From Glandiceps talaboti (taxonomy: Eukaryota; Hemichordata; Enteropneusta; Spengelidae), in assembly GCF_964340395.1 (NCBI RefSeq), contig NC_135556.1, positions 5,125,501 through 5,189,500 on the forward strand: DNA of 64,000 nt. Reading direction: 5' to 3'. The translations under genes and the position numbers were made by a program. Below are positions 1 to 11,500 of this stretch, in pieces. How positions within the stretch are numbered: the stretch's first letter is position 1; every line of letters starts with the position of its first letter. The notes under the pieces are model-generated. The model made no database searches. It was not told where the DNA came from and saw nothing but the letters and a program-made list of their open reading frames with translations.

Positions 1-121
1 GTCATTATGTAATCAACACTCTGCTTTCATCATATCTTACATTTCGAGAGATGGTAGTTATCATAAAGTAGCCCGTTTGCAGGCATTGATCGAGTCACTC
101 ATGGGGGATGTACTTACCTAG
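1..121 (+). CDS. Possible C-terminal coding end of a plus-strand gene (partial)
   Basis: From base 2 a frame stays open for 39 codons and ends at TAG 119-121. The predicted end reads SYISRDGSYHKVARLQ then ALIESLMGDVLT. The composition looks protein-like, and the AT-rich sequence that follows could be a 3' untranslated region, with AATAAA at 809-814 and 1360-1365. The gene would converge on the minus-strand Tudor gene. I do not recognise the family. An open run this short can occur by chance, so this is a weak call. Confidence 0.3.
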   Translation, partial: SLCNQHSAFIISYISRDGSYHKVARLQALIESLMGDVLT

Positions 122-2400
122 CAAAGTGAAAGGGATGTGTGGCTAGCAAGTTAAAACAAACTTGCCTATTTTTGGACATGAACAATAGCAAATTATGTAC
201 CCCTTTCAGACAGTGCATAAAAATCAATTCAAATCTATTGCTTAATTTTCATTGAACAGAAGCTGGTTTTGAACCAGTTGAACTGAATGGAGTAAGTTTG
301 AATCAGTTTTGAATTGGGTCAGGTGGGAACAGGGCTAATGTAATGAGAGCAGTAACTTGCAAGTCAATGATATCACAACATATGAATATAGAACAGCCCC
401 TGTAATTGCTCAATCAATCGTGTAGATGGGCGGAATGATGGTGTTACAAACAAAGACAAAGGTTGCAAAGAAAATATAAAAGAGAAAATGTCAGGGTGGA
501 TGTTGGAACATATTTGATTTTCCTGTAAATTATTGTTGGTATTGTGTGGTAGACATGTTCTATTCTAGGCATTGAAGTGTTTTGAATCTCTATTTTTAAT
601 ATCACAAAATGTAAATAATGTACAAGTGAAAGAAGAATTTATTACTGGAAAAAAATGGTGAACAGGTAAAAGAGAAATTGAATGGATGAAACAGGGTCTT
701 TTTTGTACATATGAGATATATGTAGTGTAGATTTAGATTGGTGGAATTTTAACATTTCATTCATTTTCTAGTGTGATACGGGTATTTTGTAAAGCTCCAC
801 AATCAGAAAATAAAACGGCAGGTTTTAATCCTCGCCACCCAGAAATTTGAAGCTCCTATGTGGTTTTGAAAACTTAGCTTATTCTATCTAACAGTCTTGC
901 ACGGAGGAGGGGTGTTGTGCAATTCATAGAAGGGCAAAAACATACAGGCATGTACATATACAAATGCCCCACCCAAAGGATGGGTTTGTCGGTGGCTGTT
1001 GAAATATTCTCTGCTATTTAGTGAAAAAAAAATTTTTTCAACTTTGAATGTTGACTGAGATACGTTGTGTTGTTCAGCCCTATCAGGCCTCTTAAGAATC
1101 ATGAGTGGTGCTGGCTGATAGCATGGCAGGAATGTATGCATCTTACAGATTACTTTGAATGTATCTTAGTCGGGTTACATGCCATAATATTATGGCTTCT
1201 AAATGTGTCTGCTCCTGAAGCACTTGTATCAAATGTTTCAAATTATTGTCACAACTTGACAGGGTTAAAAAATGTAACTGTAAATGTCTGTTGGAGATGT
1301 TATTACTAGTACACCCTGTGATTACTGTATGATCTTTCATGTACCTTTGTCTTGAAAAAAATAAACAAAACTGCTTCATGAACAGTGGCTTTCTTTATGT
1401 TGCTGGGTTTGATTTCATATTTTGTGTGAAAGGTTTGTTATGATATACGATATGAGATAGTTTGGGTTATGATTGTTGAAGCAAACCTGGCTTCTGTTTG
1501 ATACTGTGACTGTTTACATTGCACTTGTTATGTGTATGTCTTTGTCGGATTATGAGGGTGTATGGTCGGAGGCACAATTGTAATGGAGGGGGGGGGGTGA
1601 TTACTAGGTCAGTGTTCTTTTATAATCTGTCTGAAGTACATAGACCCTACACGAAATTTTGTGTAGGGTCTATGGTCCAACCATACCCAGTGTCACTGGA
1701 AGTGAGTGGTCAACAGTAGGCTGTCAAATACATAACTTTCTGTGCAGTTTGTGGAAAGGGAGAAGAGAGCTCACAGCAGATGACTTGCAGTCTATGTTAA
1801 ACAATTGCCTTTACTTATATTATTACTTATACATGTATTACAAATTACCATAGGGTATAGGAAAATATATGCAAAGATTGACATGTTTTTGAAATTTTTT
1901 ATGTTCGATAATTATGATACTATAATTAGATAAATGTCAAGTGTAAGTTATTCCCAAGGATTCAGCTATTTTATGGTGCTTGAATAATACTTTAAACAAG
2001 GGCTTCTGTAAACATTCACCCCCCAGCTTATGGTAGTGTGTAAATGTATATAGACAATGACACAATTGCAGTACATTAATCTCTTTTATTCATATTTTCA
2101 TATATCAGTTCAAGTGCCTGTGCATTTTTCTGCTGAAGGTTATAACTTATAAGTTTGAATACTGTATATCTCTGAGCTGATATGCAAATAGTAAACATTA
2201 CGTCATACCACTGAGCAACCGCGCACTCTGATTGGATGATAAAGTTAAGGCTGACATGTACGTAAACAACCGCACTGCAGTCATCAGAGAGGTGCGTGAT
2301 CCCGGGTGCGTGAATACCAAAGTACGCTCACCAGTATAACACGGAAGTGATTTTGTTTTGCAATGAAACGGCATGTTTAGAAATTCAAAAATTGAATTCG
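122..2400. other. Non-coding stretch, possible 3' UTR of the left-edge gene
   Basis: This is AT-rich sequence without a supported gene. It contains poly(A)-signal-like AATAAA at 809-814 and 1360-1365 on the plus strand. If the fragment at 1-121 is coding, its 3' UTR would lie here. The open frames in this stretch are short and have no recognisable domain. Confidence 0.3.
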
Positions 2401-2426
2401 TAATCGCAGGTGACGTATAAGTGTGT

Positions 2427-2573
2427 AATTTGCCAAATACTGTTCCATGTCTTGCTGCTCGAGGTAATTTTTCCGGTATAACGGCTCGCCTCCGGCTATT
2501 AGTATTACCGAAAAAAATACCTCTCCAGGCTCTCGCAGCTCAGCAAGATATGGAACGGTGTTTGGCAAATAAC
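2427..2573. repeat. Foldback (hairpin) element, ~147 bp
   Basis: The left arm begins AATTTGCCAAATACTGTTCC and the right arm ends GGAACGGTGTTTGGCAAAT, its imperfect reverse complement. The arms continue inward through a cttgctg/cagcaag pair and a ttttccggta/taccgaaaaa pair. This fits a MITE-like or foldback repeat. Confidence 0.6.
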
Positions 2574-3400
2574 ATATACATACATGTACGTGTATATAAT
2601 ATATTTCGTAAACTAGGATTACGGAAACTGTGGAACAGTAGGCAACACACGTCACATGTCTGTAAACGTGGTGATTGTGATGACGTCCTTGACAGTGGGA
2701 TAATGTATGGAGCTCCTGGGGGAGGTATCATGAGAGTCTCCCATCATACATGTACCGTCCATACCTCCATGGATAATGGAAGTCACCATCACGTGTTATG
2801 GAAATAACGTCACTGAAGGTCACGATCATAAATATAGTACATTAGCATATTTGCTGTGTCATCGTGCACTCTTGTCATTTTGTTATGTCATTACCATGAA
2901 AAGAATACAGGGGTACCTTGATCGTGGTTCATTGCCTAAAATAACTCATCATCTCCCTCTTTTCGGTTCAAATTTCATCCTTTACTGACAGAATGAAGAC
3001 ACTAAATGTCCCCTGAAATGTCTATGATTCTCCCCGGGATTCTCCCACTCCTAAACCCTTTGAAAACATCTAAACATTTCTGATTGTAGTGGTAAGTTAA
3101 TACCAATTACAATGACTATATGTGTCATATCTTATGGCGATTTTATCACGCCGAATAATCTGATTAATAAAATTGATGTAAAAAATACGACTAGATTCCT
3201 TTAATTAGTTTATTTCGTTTATTTTGAATTGTGTTGTTCTGGGAGCTAGTGTTCGTCATTCAAGGAAGTAGAGGTCAATAAAGGAATCCAACCGTATTCC
3301 TACACCAGCTTTTAATCAGACTGACACCGGATAAACATTTAATAACGTATATGTCGAGTAACCAGAAAAATAAGTTTTTATCCATCACCCAGGCCAGAAA

Positions 3401-3497
3401 AATCTGTTTTTATCCATCACCCCAGAAAATCAAATCAAACTATAGATCACGAACTGCAGTATTGATTTGATTTTGGGGTGATGGATAAAAACAGATA
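3401..3497. repeat. Foldback element with ~37-bp arms
   Basis: The arm at 3401-3438 includes TTTTTATCCATCACCCCA. It is mirrored by TGGGGTGATGGATAAAAA at the right arm, 3462-3497. A partial third copy of the arm (tttttatccatcacccagg) lies just to the left at about 3375-3394, so part of the arm is tandemly duplicated. Confidence 0.65.
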
Positions 3498-3600
3498 TCG
3501 CTGTGTTCCTATGCTACTTGTATTTATTTATGCTACATCTAACTCTGGAAACGTGCACTCTGAGAACTTCGACACATATAACGATGATGATATGCACGCG

Positions 3601-4056
3601 CTTCGAGAACTCCAACACACCTGTTCGGCCCTCCGCTGTGATCCTTCCCATAGGGAAACTGCGAGACTGCCAAGACATTTCCAGTTTTACTTTTTCGAGT
3701 GCAAAAAGATACCCAGACTATAACGTCCTTTTAAATTAATAACCTAATTTTTGTGTTTTGTAGTATGAAGTTCTAATCATGTTTATTCCTTTACTCGAAA
3801 ACTCAGCAGATATTTCTTGTACACGGTTTTCGAGTAAAAAACTGCATGCCCATATCCATTTTACATGTATACGTCCATACGGTATAAAGAAAACGCAACG
3901 ATTGAAGTATTATAAAACGTAAACACACTTCTTGCCTACTTTGTTGTATGTTATCATGTTTGTACTCGAAAACTGTGCGCAAGAAATGTCAGCACAATTT
4001 TCCTTAGGCCATATGAAAGCGGATTGGACGAAGATGTGTTGGAGTTCTCGAACACA
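3601..4056. mobile_element. Short element with ~36-bp terminal inverted repeats
   Basis: The left end (3601-3637) contains TTCGAGAACTCCAACACA. The right end (4018-4056) contains TGTGTTGGAGTTCTCGAA, the exact reverse complement. Both arms run on to a cctccgct/agcggattgg pair. Inside is a second inverted pair around 3794-3838 (actcgaaaac / gttttcgagt). No transposase is visible, so this is probably a non-autonomous DNA element. Confidence 0.5.
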
Positions 4057-5503
4057 GACAATGATACAATTCTACAATTCTACACTCAGAACTAGTTAGT
4101 AGTAGTACTTACAATGAAAGCTCTACATAACATTTTTTTCAAATTTTTTTTGCCAAATAATGTGTGCTACGTGTTCATGTAGATCCAGGGTGTAACTGAC
4201 CATCAACACATGTTGCTTTGGCATAGTTTGGTTGTCAAACTTGCGGTGAGAAATCACATGATCAGATAGCGAAACATCCAAGCCGATAACAAAGAAAAGA
4301 CGAATTGAAAATCACTATGATGACCATACCATCACAGCATCGCTACTTTTGTATCTGATTGTACCCTCTGCAAATGTGCAAAATGTGTAGTATTTTATAT
4401 AGCGCCCTCTATGTTACAATCAGTTACTACTAGTATTTATATAAGTTCCTAACATGATAAAACGACGCGTAATGTTGCCTGGATCACAGGGGCACGTATT
4501 ATTTTAGAAAATGTCGTACGAATCCTGCTGCTACAAATGTAACAATCTCTATACTAGTAAAAATACTAGTAACACGTTTTCCTCACAGGTAGGAAATTAT
4601 AGTCAACACACTGTTGTATTTAGCCTACTGACCAGGAAAACAACAATCTAAAGAAATACTACACACCTCTATGGCCTGGATTGGGAATTTACACCAGCAA
4701 ACCAATACAAATTGTGGAATAATTTTCTACAAATAAGCGTATTCTCCATACACTACGCTCACTTGATACAATATACTGGCAACATAATTGGTAAAGTTAT
4801 ATCCATTCATCCACCCAAGCCAGATCGAGTAAAAATAATAACATCACATGTTTTGTACGTTATATTCTGTGTATCTGCCTATACAAGTAAGATTACATGT
4901 TCCTTTGTCACAAGAGGGCACCACCACGCGATATAAATTAAAATACTAGTATACCATTTGGAGTTGAAGTAGTTTATGGTAATGGCCCATGAGCTTTTCA
5001 TTGTATTCTTTCTCCATTAGTATTGTGAAAACAATTACATTGTGTGTGTTAATTCAGTATGTTCTGATCAATGGAGGCAGGGATTTTAGGGTCCATACTG
5101 TAAAATTCACAAATTCATTTACGTTTTTTTCTTACCGCGACCGTGTTGTGTGTATAGCTACACACACAAATTTAACTATAACTGAGTCAACACATGTACA
5201 CAAGCCTCAGGGCATGTGATATATTGAAAGGCAGTTACTATATCTAACAAGAGTTTCACAAAATAGACCAGTTGCACCTAGTCCAGTTTAAGGACACAAC
5301 TTAATTGTTAATATTTATGAAAAATCTTGCATTGGGCTCCTACAAGGAAAATAAACAAGATGGAAAAAATAAGTGTTCCATTGTGGTTAGACAAATTAAT
5401 GTAAAACTCAGAAGAAAACACAGAGAAGACAAACCATTTCAACTTGTAACAGGAATTTTTAATATCAAGTAACCATAATACAAATGATATGCAACTACTT
5501 CAA
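4057..5503. other. Non-coding stretch, nothing identified
   Basis: I see only AT-rich sequence with short unconvincing frames. One AGCGCCCTCT-like box at about 4402 recurs at 19831 and, inverted, at 31549. It may belong to a dispersed repeat. Confidence 0.4.
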
Positions 5504-5615
5504 TAGTCTGTAAGGTACGCCGTGACGGTGCGCCCTCAAACATCGGCCAACCCCTAACCCCATAGTGTGAGAGGAGGCCGGTGAGGGCGAAACGTCACGA
5601 CGTATCTTACAGTCT
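5504..5615. repeat. Foldback element, ~112 bp
   Basis: AGTCTGTAAGGTACGCCGTG at the left pairs with CACGACGTATCTTACAGTCT at the right. An inner pair gcgccctc/gagggcg and catcggcc/ggccggtg continue the stem. It is much more GC-rich than its surroundings, which suggests an inserted MITE. Confidence 0.6.
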
Positions 5616-7840
5616 ACTACTTCAACTGTTAGTATAAAATAAATCTATATGTAAGTAAACATAATGTACCAAAGTAGCAAAATCTCTACTTCTCTATCTA
5701 ATGATCAAAGCATGCACTAATCTAGTCTTTTACATTGGCTACAAATCTAATGATTGCATTCTAGCTTCTTCAGGAGAGAAAATTGAATGGCACTGTGAAC
5801 TGTCTTAAACTTACTGCATTGTGTCAACATTTTGTTACACATCAGCCGGTAAAGAGAAGGGGTAAGCATGGCTAAATTCCTGGTAATAGTTTGAAACATA
5901 CCATTGTTTCCTTACTCAAATAAGTCCACAGTTTCTGATTTTGTTATGACAAATACTACATTTTTGCAACAAGGTTTGCAAAATAAAATATGATAATGAA
6001 TATAAAGTTTGCTTAACAAGACACAAAACCATTTCAAAATGGCGGCTTCTTACAGAAAACACTATACATTGAAAATCATAAAACCTGCAACAAAACATTC
6101 CCTGGCTGGACAAAAATCTTACTGACATCACTATATTTTATTGTTTGGCACAACAGAAATCTTCCAAACATTGCTTCTTTAATCGTCCTCGTGCGACATA
6201 CATGTTCACCATAATTGCTACACTTTCTTTGCATCAATAGTGAGCTACTGTATTATCAGTTCAATGTACAAGGACAGGGACAAGACTGAAGGTAAACCTA
6301 ATGTTGGTGTGTTGATTTTGTACAAGGACACCCCACTGAAGGTAAACCTAATGTTGGTGTGTTCATTTTGTACAAGGACACCCCACTGAAGGTAAACCTA
6401 AAGTTTGCATGTTCTTTCTGATAGTTTTGAAACAGTCAGTTTACTAAAATTGTACTTGAATTCTTGTCATGTCAGATGACAACATGTGGAAATAATTTAG
6501 CAACGTTTCTGAGATGTTTGTCTGGCCAAATGATAAAATGTATCAGTGTTAGTAAAAAAATTATTGAGCCAGACAACATTTTGTTTCAGGTTTTGTGATT
6601 TCTGTTGTAATTTGATAAGTGCAGCATATACATGTACATCTTTGTGCTAGGTTTCAATGAAGTCAATGCACACACAATGTATTCGACTCTCCCAATACAG
6701 ATGGAAGACATCTATGCAACAAAGACCAGATCACTACAGCTGAATACACAACAACACTAGCTTGTGCATTTTACCAACTTTCTTTTTTTTTTCTTAATTT
6801 CAAAAAAAAATTGCTATGACAACCAAGTGCATTTTCACTAGACTCCACAATGAATGTTTACTGAGACTTTGCTCAATCTACACACAATATACTGATCTGA
6901 TTTAATTATTACTTATCCCTTTCATTTATGTACTTTCAAGGGAGAACCTATTACAAGTGAACAACTTTTCAACTTTCTGCATTTAATAAAAAAAAAATAG
7001 AAAATGAAAATAAACCAAAGTATTCCTTTGCTTAGTCTTCAAACTATACCTTACAAAGTCAAATTTATATTTTTCTCAAATCTTATAATTATATTGGAAT
7101 TTTTTTAGGGGTGGGGCTGTTTGCCAACTTGCTTAAAATGACATCAGACACCCAAACAAGACATGAAGTTTACCAGATTTGCTTATAGGTTACACTTGAC
7201 TACTTTTAACACAAGTTATCACTATCCTTGTAAACATATGCAAATTTGCATAACAAACATCCTAACAAAACCGTAAACAATTTGAAAATTATTGTGGCTT
7301 ATGTAAAGTGTGATCACAATAAAAAGTGGTCACGTCAACCATTTTGAAAAAAAACTCAGTTCTCAACAGAAAATTCAAAAATGAACTCATTTCGTACTTG
7401 AATACAAAATGAAACCTGCTGAAAAAGCACTTTTCAGACACAATTTGGAAACCTTTGAGAACTGAACTTCAACTTGAGAGAAAACGTCCTATGTTGATAA
7501 GTTGACATACATAAATTAAACTGATACAAATATAGAGTTTGCTATAAACTTGAGATCTTCATTCTGAACATTCATCTATCTCTTTCTGGAAGCTGCCTCA
7601 TTCATTTGAGGGTTGAACTTCATCTCCTAAAGTTTACTCTATGGAACAAGAAATAGAAATGGAGTAAAAAAAAAAAGTCAGTATTTTCAAATGTTACAAA
7701 ATCTGTACCAACGTGTTAACTTTTTGGTTGCTTTGTTGTTTACATAACCATCAGAATTCTATGTCCGTGTACAAGTGATGGTACTACAATAAAATATTAT
7801 AGAAACACGCATTTCTGTCAAGTCCTGGGACCCACGCAAT
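5616..7840. other. Non-coding stretch, possible 3' UTR of the Tudor gene
   Basis: This lies downstream of the Tudor stop codon (minus strand). A reverse-strand AATAAA is at about 6136-6141. A ~50-bp sequence is repeated nearly three times at 6267-6412, with the block TACAAGGACACCCCACTGAA at 6321 and 6371. I see no coding sequence. Confidence 0.3.
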
Positions 7841-7844
7841 AACG

Positions 7845-8040
7845 AGGAGACTCAGGTAGAGAGGAAGCCCTGGTAGTAGAGAGGAAGTCCTGGTAGTAGA
7901 GAGGGGACTCTGGTAGTAAAGAGGTGCCCTAGTAGTTAGTAGAGAGGTGGGTCTAGTAATAGAGGGGGATTCTGGTAATAGAAAGGGAACCTGGAATAGA
8001 GAGGGCATCCTGGTAGCAGGTAGAGTATCTTGGTAACAGA
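7845..8040. repeat. Degenerate ~20-bp tandem repeat
   Basis: About nine copies of a GGTAGTAGAGAGGaagtcct-like unit, with drifting length and sequence. The stretch probably lies in the 3' UTR or 3' flank of the Tudor gene. Confidence 0.6.
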
Positions 8041-8359
8041 AAGGGGAAAATAAAATAAAAATTCAATTGTTTGTACTATTACACTAAACATGATTTTGTG
8101 GCCAATGACAGAACACTTCCTGAACTATTCTGAACACTCTTTGAACTTGTGAGATATCCTTTGAGTGCTAACTGAAAATCTCAATTCTAACCCTCAGTTT
8201 TAGTCTTAGTGATATAAGACAGCAACTAGATGGTAAAGGTCAGAGAAACCTTTAGACATCTTGTGTAAGGGTCTGAGAAACTTTTAGACATCTCACATCA
8301 TTTCATGTATTTAATGTCTTAAATTTCAAGCATTTCCCCAAGTTGCAGGGCGATTGTAA

Positions 8360-8505
8360 CAAGTAACCCTTACCAGCAGCCAGTGTTTAGCATACTGTAG
8401 CAAGTAACACTTACCAGCAGCTAGTGTTTAGCAATAGCATACTGTAGCAAGTAACACTTACCAGTAATCAGTGTTTAGCATAGCAAGTATTAACACTTAC
8501 CAGTA
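8360..8505. repeat. ~45-bp tandem repeat next to the Tudor stop codon
   Basis: Three to four copies of a unit containing AGTAACACTTACCAGCAG (8361, 8403, 8450, 8486). The array ends three bases from the Tudor stop codon. Read on the transcript strand, each unit contains CTGGTAAGTGTTAC, which matches a splice-donor consensus. Confidence 0.6.
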
Positions 8506-8507
8506 CA

Positions 8508-8586
8508 TCAATCTTCCATGTCCTGCATGTCACTAGAGTCTATATCAACCCAGCCATCTGATGACACTGTACTCAACACACTTTTC
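8508..8586 (-). CDS. Tudor gene exon 7 (C terminus and stop)
   Basis: The acceptor actttatacag precedes GAAAAGTGTG. In phase 2 it encodes RKSVLSTV, then SSDGWVDIDSSDMQDMED, then TGA at 8510-8508. The acidic-flanked WVDI matches the form of an LC3-interacting motif. The neat in-frame stop after an acidic end supports this as the true C terminus. Confidence 0.65.
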
Positions 8587-11500
8587 CTGTATAAAGTATA
8601 CAACACACATTATATTGGAGACATTTATTGCAAGGAAATACACAGCATTTGACTTTTTTGAGTTTGGACACAATGCTGGTACCAATGCTGTACAGTAGAG
8701 ACCTGTATCAGGAAAAAGGCACACCCATCTCAAACTGACATAATTTCATGAAGAAGTTACTGTCATTCTAGATGTAATATTTAAAGAAAAATCTTAAGTT
8801 TTATTAATAATTTTTTTATATGAATACAGCGTACAGACATTTTGTTGTTTAAACACAGCATAAGGATATTATTCCAGTCACTGGCTATAATATACTCCTA
8901 GTAACATTTAAAGTGTTTTAATTATGACATAACATTACCTTTGCAAAGGTCCAGTTCTAAGCATCACTGGTATATCATCTCTTTCATCAGAGCCGTCATC
9001 TGTAAAAAGTAGTGTAACATTATAATTGTTTCAACCCAACCCTGAATGAAAATGTTTGTATAGATGTTGTTAGATTACATGTATTGGTTACACAGTTTGT
9101 CTCCACCGTTTACTACAATAGGAATACACATTTTTGAAGTTACAGTACACCTCATTGGGATATAATGTCAGCTATAAATACCAGGGGTTCCCACAATTAG
9201 TAAGCATCTGGTTCCTGTACTCGTGACTGAATGAAACAAGTCATTGAAAATGACATACTCCCTGCTATGATTGGGTTTTAAGGAACTGGCAGTTTATGTT
9301 GTCATTTTTAAAAACCTGGTTAATGCTGTTTGGCCTCTTATGGTTGTTTTTGATATCACTACTCTGTTCAAGCATGTCCGAGTTATGGCTTTGGACATGA
9401 AAACTGCGCCAACAAAATGGCTGCCAGGCAGCCATATCGGATTGTATCACAATGAAAATGGATATGCACATGTATGTCACAGAACAATGTGCTAATACCA
9501 ACGTTGAATAAGATCTGTTCAAGCATGTCTAAGTTATGGCTTTGGACATGGAAAATTCGCAAACAAAATGGCTGTCAGGCAGCCCTATCGGATTGTATCA
9601 CGACGAAAATGGATATGCACATGTACGTCACAGAACACTGTGCTAATATCAACTTTGAATGAGATCTGTTCAAGCCTGTCTGAGTTTTGGCTTTGGACAT
9701 GGAAAATTCGCAAACAAAATGGCTGCCAGGCAGCCATATTGGATCATATCACGAGAACAATGAATATGCACATGTAAGTCATATAACACTGTCCTAATAC
9801 CAACTTTGAATGAGATCTGTTCACGCATGTCTGAGTTATGGCTTTGGACAGGGAAAATTCGCAAACAAAATGGCTGCTAGGAGGCCATATTGGATCGTAT
9901 CATAAAACAAATTGACGTGCATATGTATGCCATAGTATGTTGCCCCTGTACCAAGTTTGAAAAAAATCTGCCTGCAGTTATGGTCATGTTGAAAGTGTTC
10001 CTTTCTTTGTGTATACCTAAAACCATCTATGCTTTTCCCTTTCCCTCACTCACCTAAATCTTTCCCTACATTACATGTTTCCACTGGTTTGGTTGTATCT
10101 TCTATCACACTACCATCTCTACACCCACCTTCCTTAGCTAACACGTCATCCTCACATTTCTCTACTTGACAATCAGTAACCTCTTCTCTTGGCAGTTTGT
10201 CACTCTCTGCTACCTTGCCTACACTGGTGCTATCATCTGAGGTCCCTGTTACTACTTGTTGGTTTATAGTTGAATCAACCTGTGTGTGTTTGCCAGTCTC
10301 TGTTACCTTGCCTACCATATCTTGGTTTGTGGTATAGAGCTCAGTGAGACCGTCACTCTCTGCTACTTTGCCTACCATGTCTACACTGGTACTACCTTCT
10401 AATGACCCTGTCACTGCCTGATCACTTGTTGACTCTACTCTCTGACTATCCAAGTACTGTTCATCTGCTTGGCAAGCGTTAACTGCTTGCAGTATTATAC
10501 AATCAATGAAATCTTGAACCAGGAGTGCATCCTTTCCTATATCAAACTCTTTCTCTAGCATACTTGCACTTTGTGAACTTTCTATCGTGTCTTGTGTTTT
10601 CTCTGTCACAGTCCAATCTGAATAGTCACTTCTAAGACTACCAGATGGTTCTGTAGCATCCAAGACTATTTCTGCTGGCCTATGACTCAACTCAACCTCA
10701 ACAGTCTCACTGTCTGATTCAGATGATCTTACAACTTCATTCTGTAGCTTCCCTTCACTATCAAACCCTTCAACATCATCATGATGGCTCTTGGATGTAC
10801 ATGTCAAATCCGTTAACACAACCATCTCATCTTCTTTTTCTACAATACTATCTCCCTGTTCTACAACAGACTTACAATTCCCAGATTGTGACATTTTGAT
10901 TTCTTCATCTCTGTCTGCTTCTGAGTTAGCTTCAAACCATACTTCAGTGTCATCATTACTTGAACTGATGTCATCTCTGACATTATCATTACCTTGTCTG
11001 ACCTTGAGGTCATCATCTATGACCTTGAGGTCATCAACATCCCCCACTTTACAGCCTTCCACCACATCGTCTTCACTTCTCTCATTGCCTTTAGCCGTCT
11101 TCAGTACTTTTGCCCACTCCTCTTCTTCAGGGACATCTTCATACAAAACACTGCCATCGTCTTCGTATGTACGAGTGTCAAGATCAGACTGTTCAACCGA
11201 GGTAGTTACGGCATCTCTAGAAATCTCAATGGACGACAAGACACTGACATCACTGGTTGTTCCTTCCACTGATTCACCTAACTCTGTCACTACTTTCTGT
11301 TCTTGTTCTGACCTGAGGTTCTCTAACTCTGGCTCAACTATATGACTATCGGCAAAGCTATCATCTTCTTGATCCAGTTTTCCTTGTAGCTGCATCTTGG
11401 AGACAAATTCCATCAGGAACTCATCTGTGGACGAGTCAGTATGTTTCTCTATTCCTAAATCAACGTCATCTTTGATATCACTCTGGTCATCTTGTCCTGC

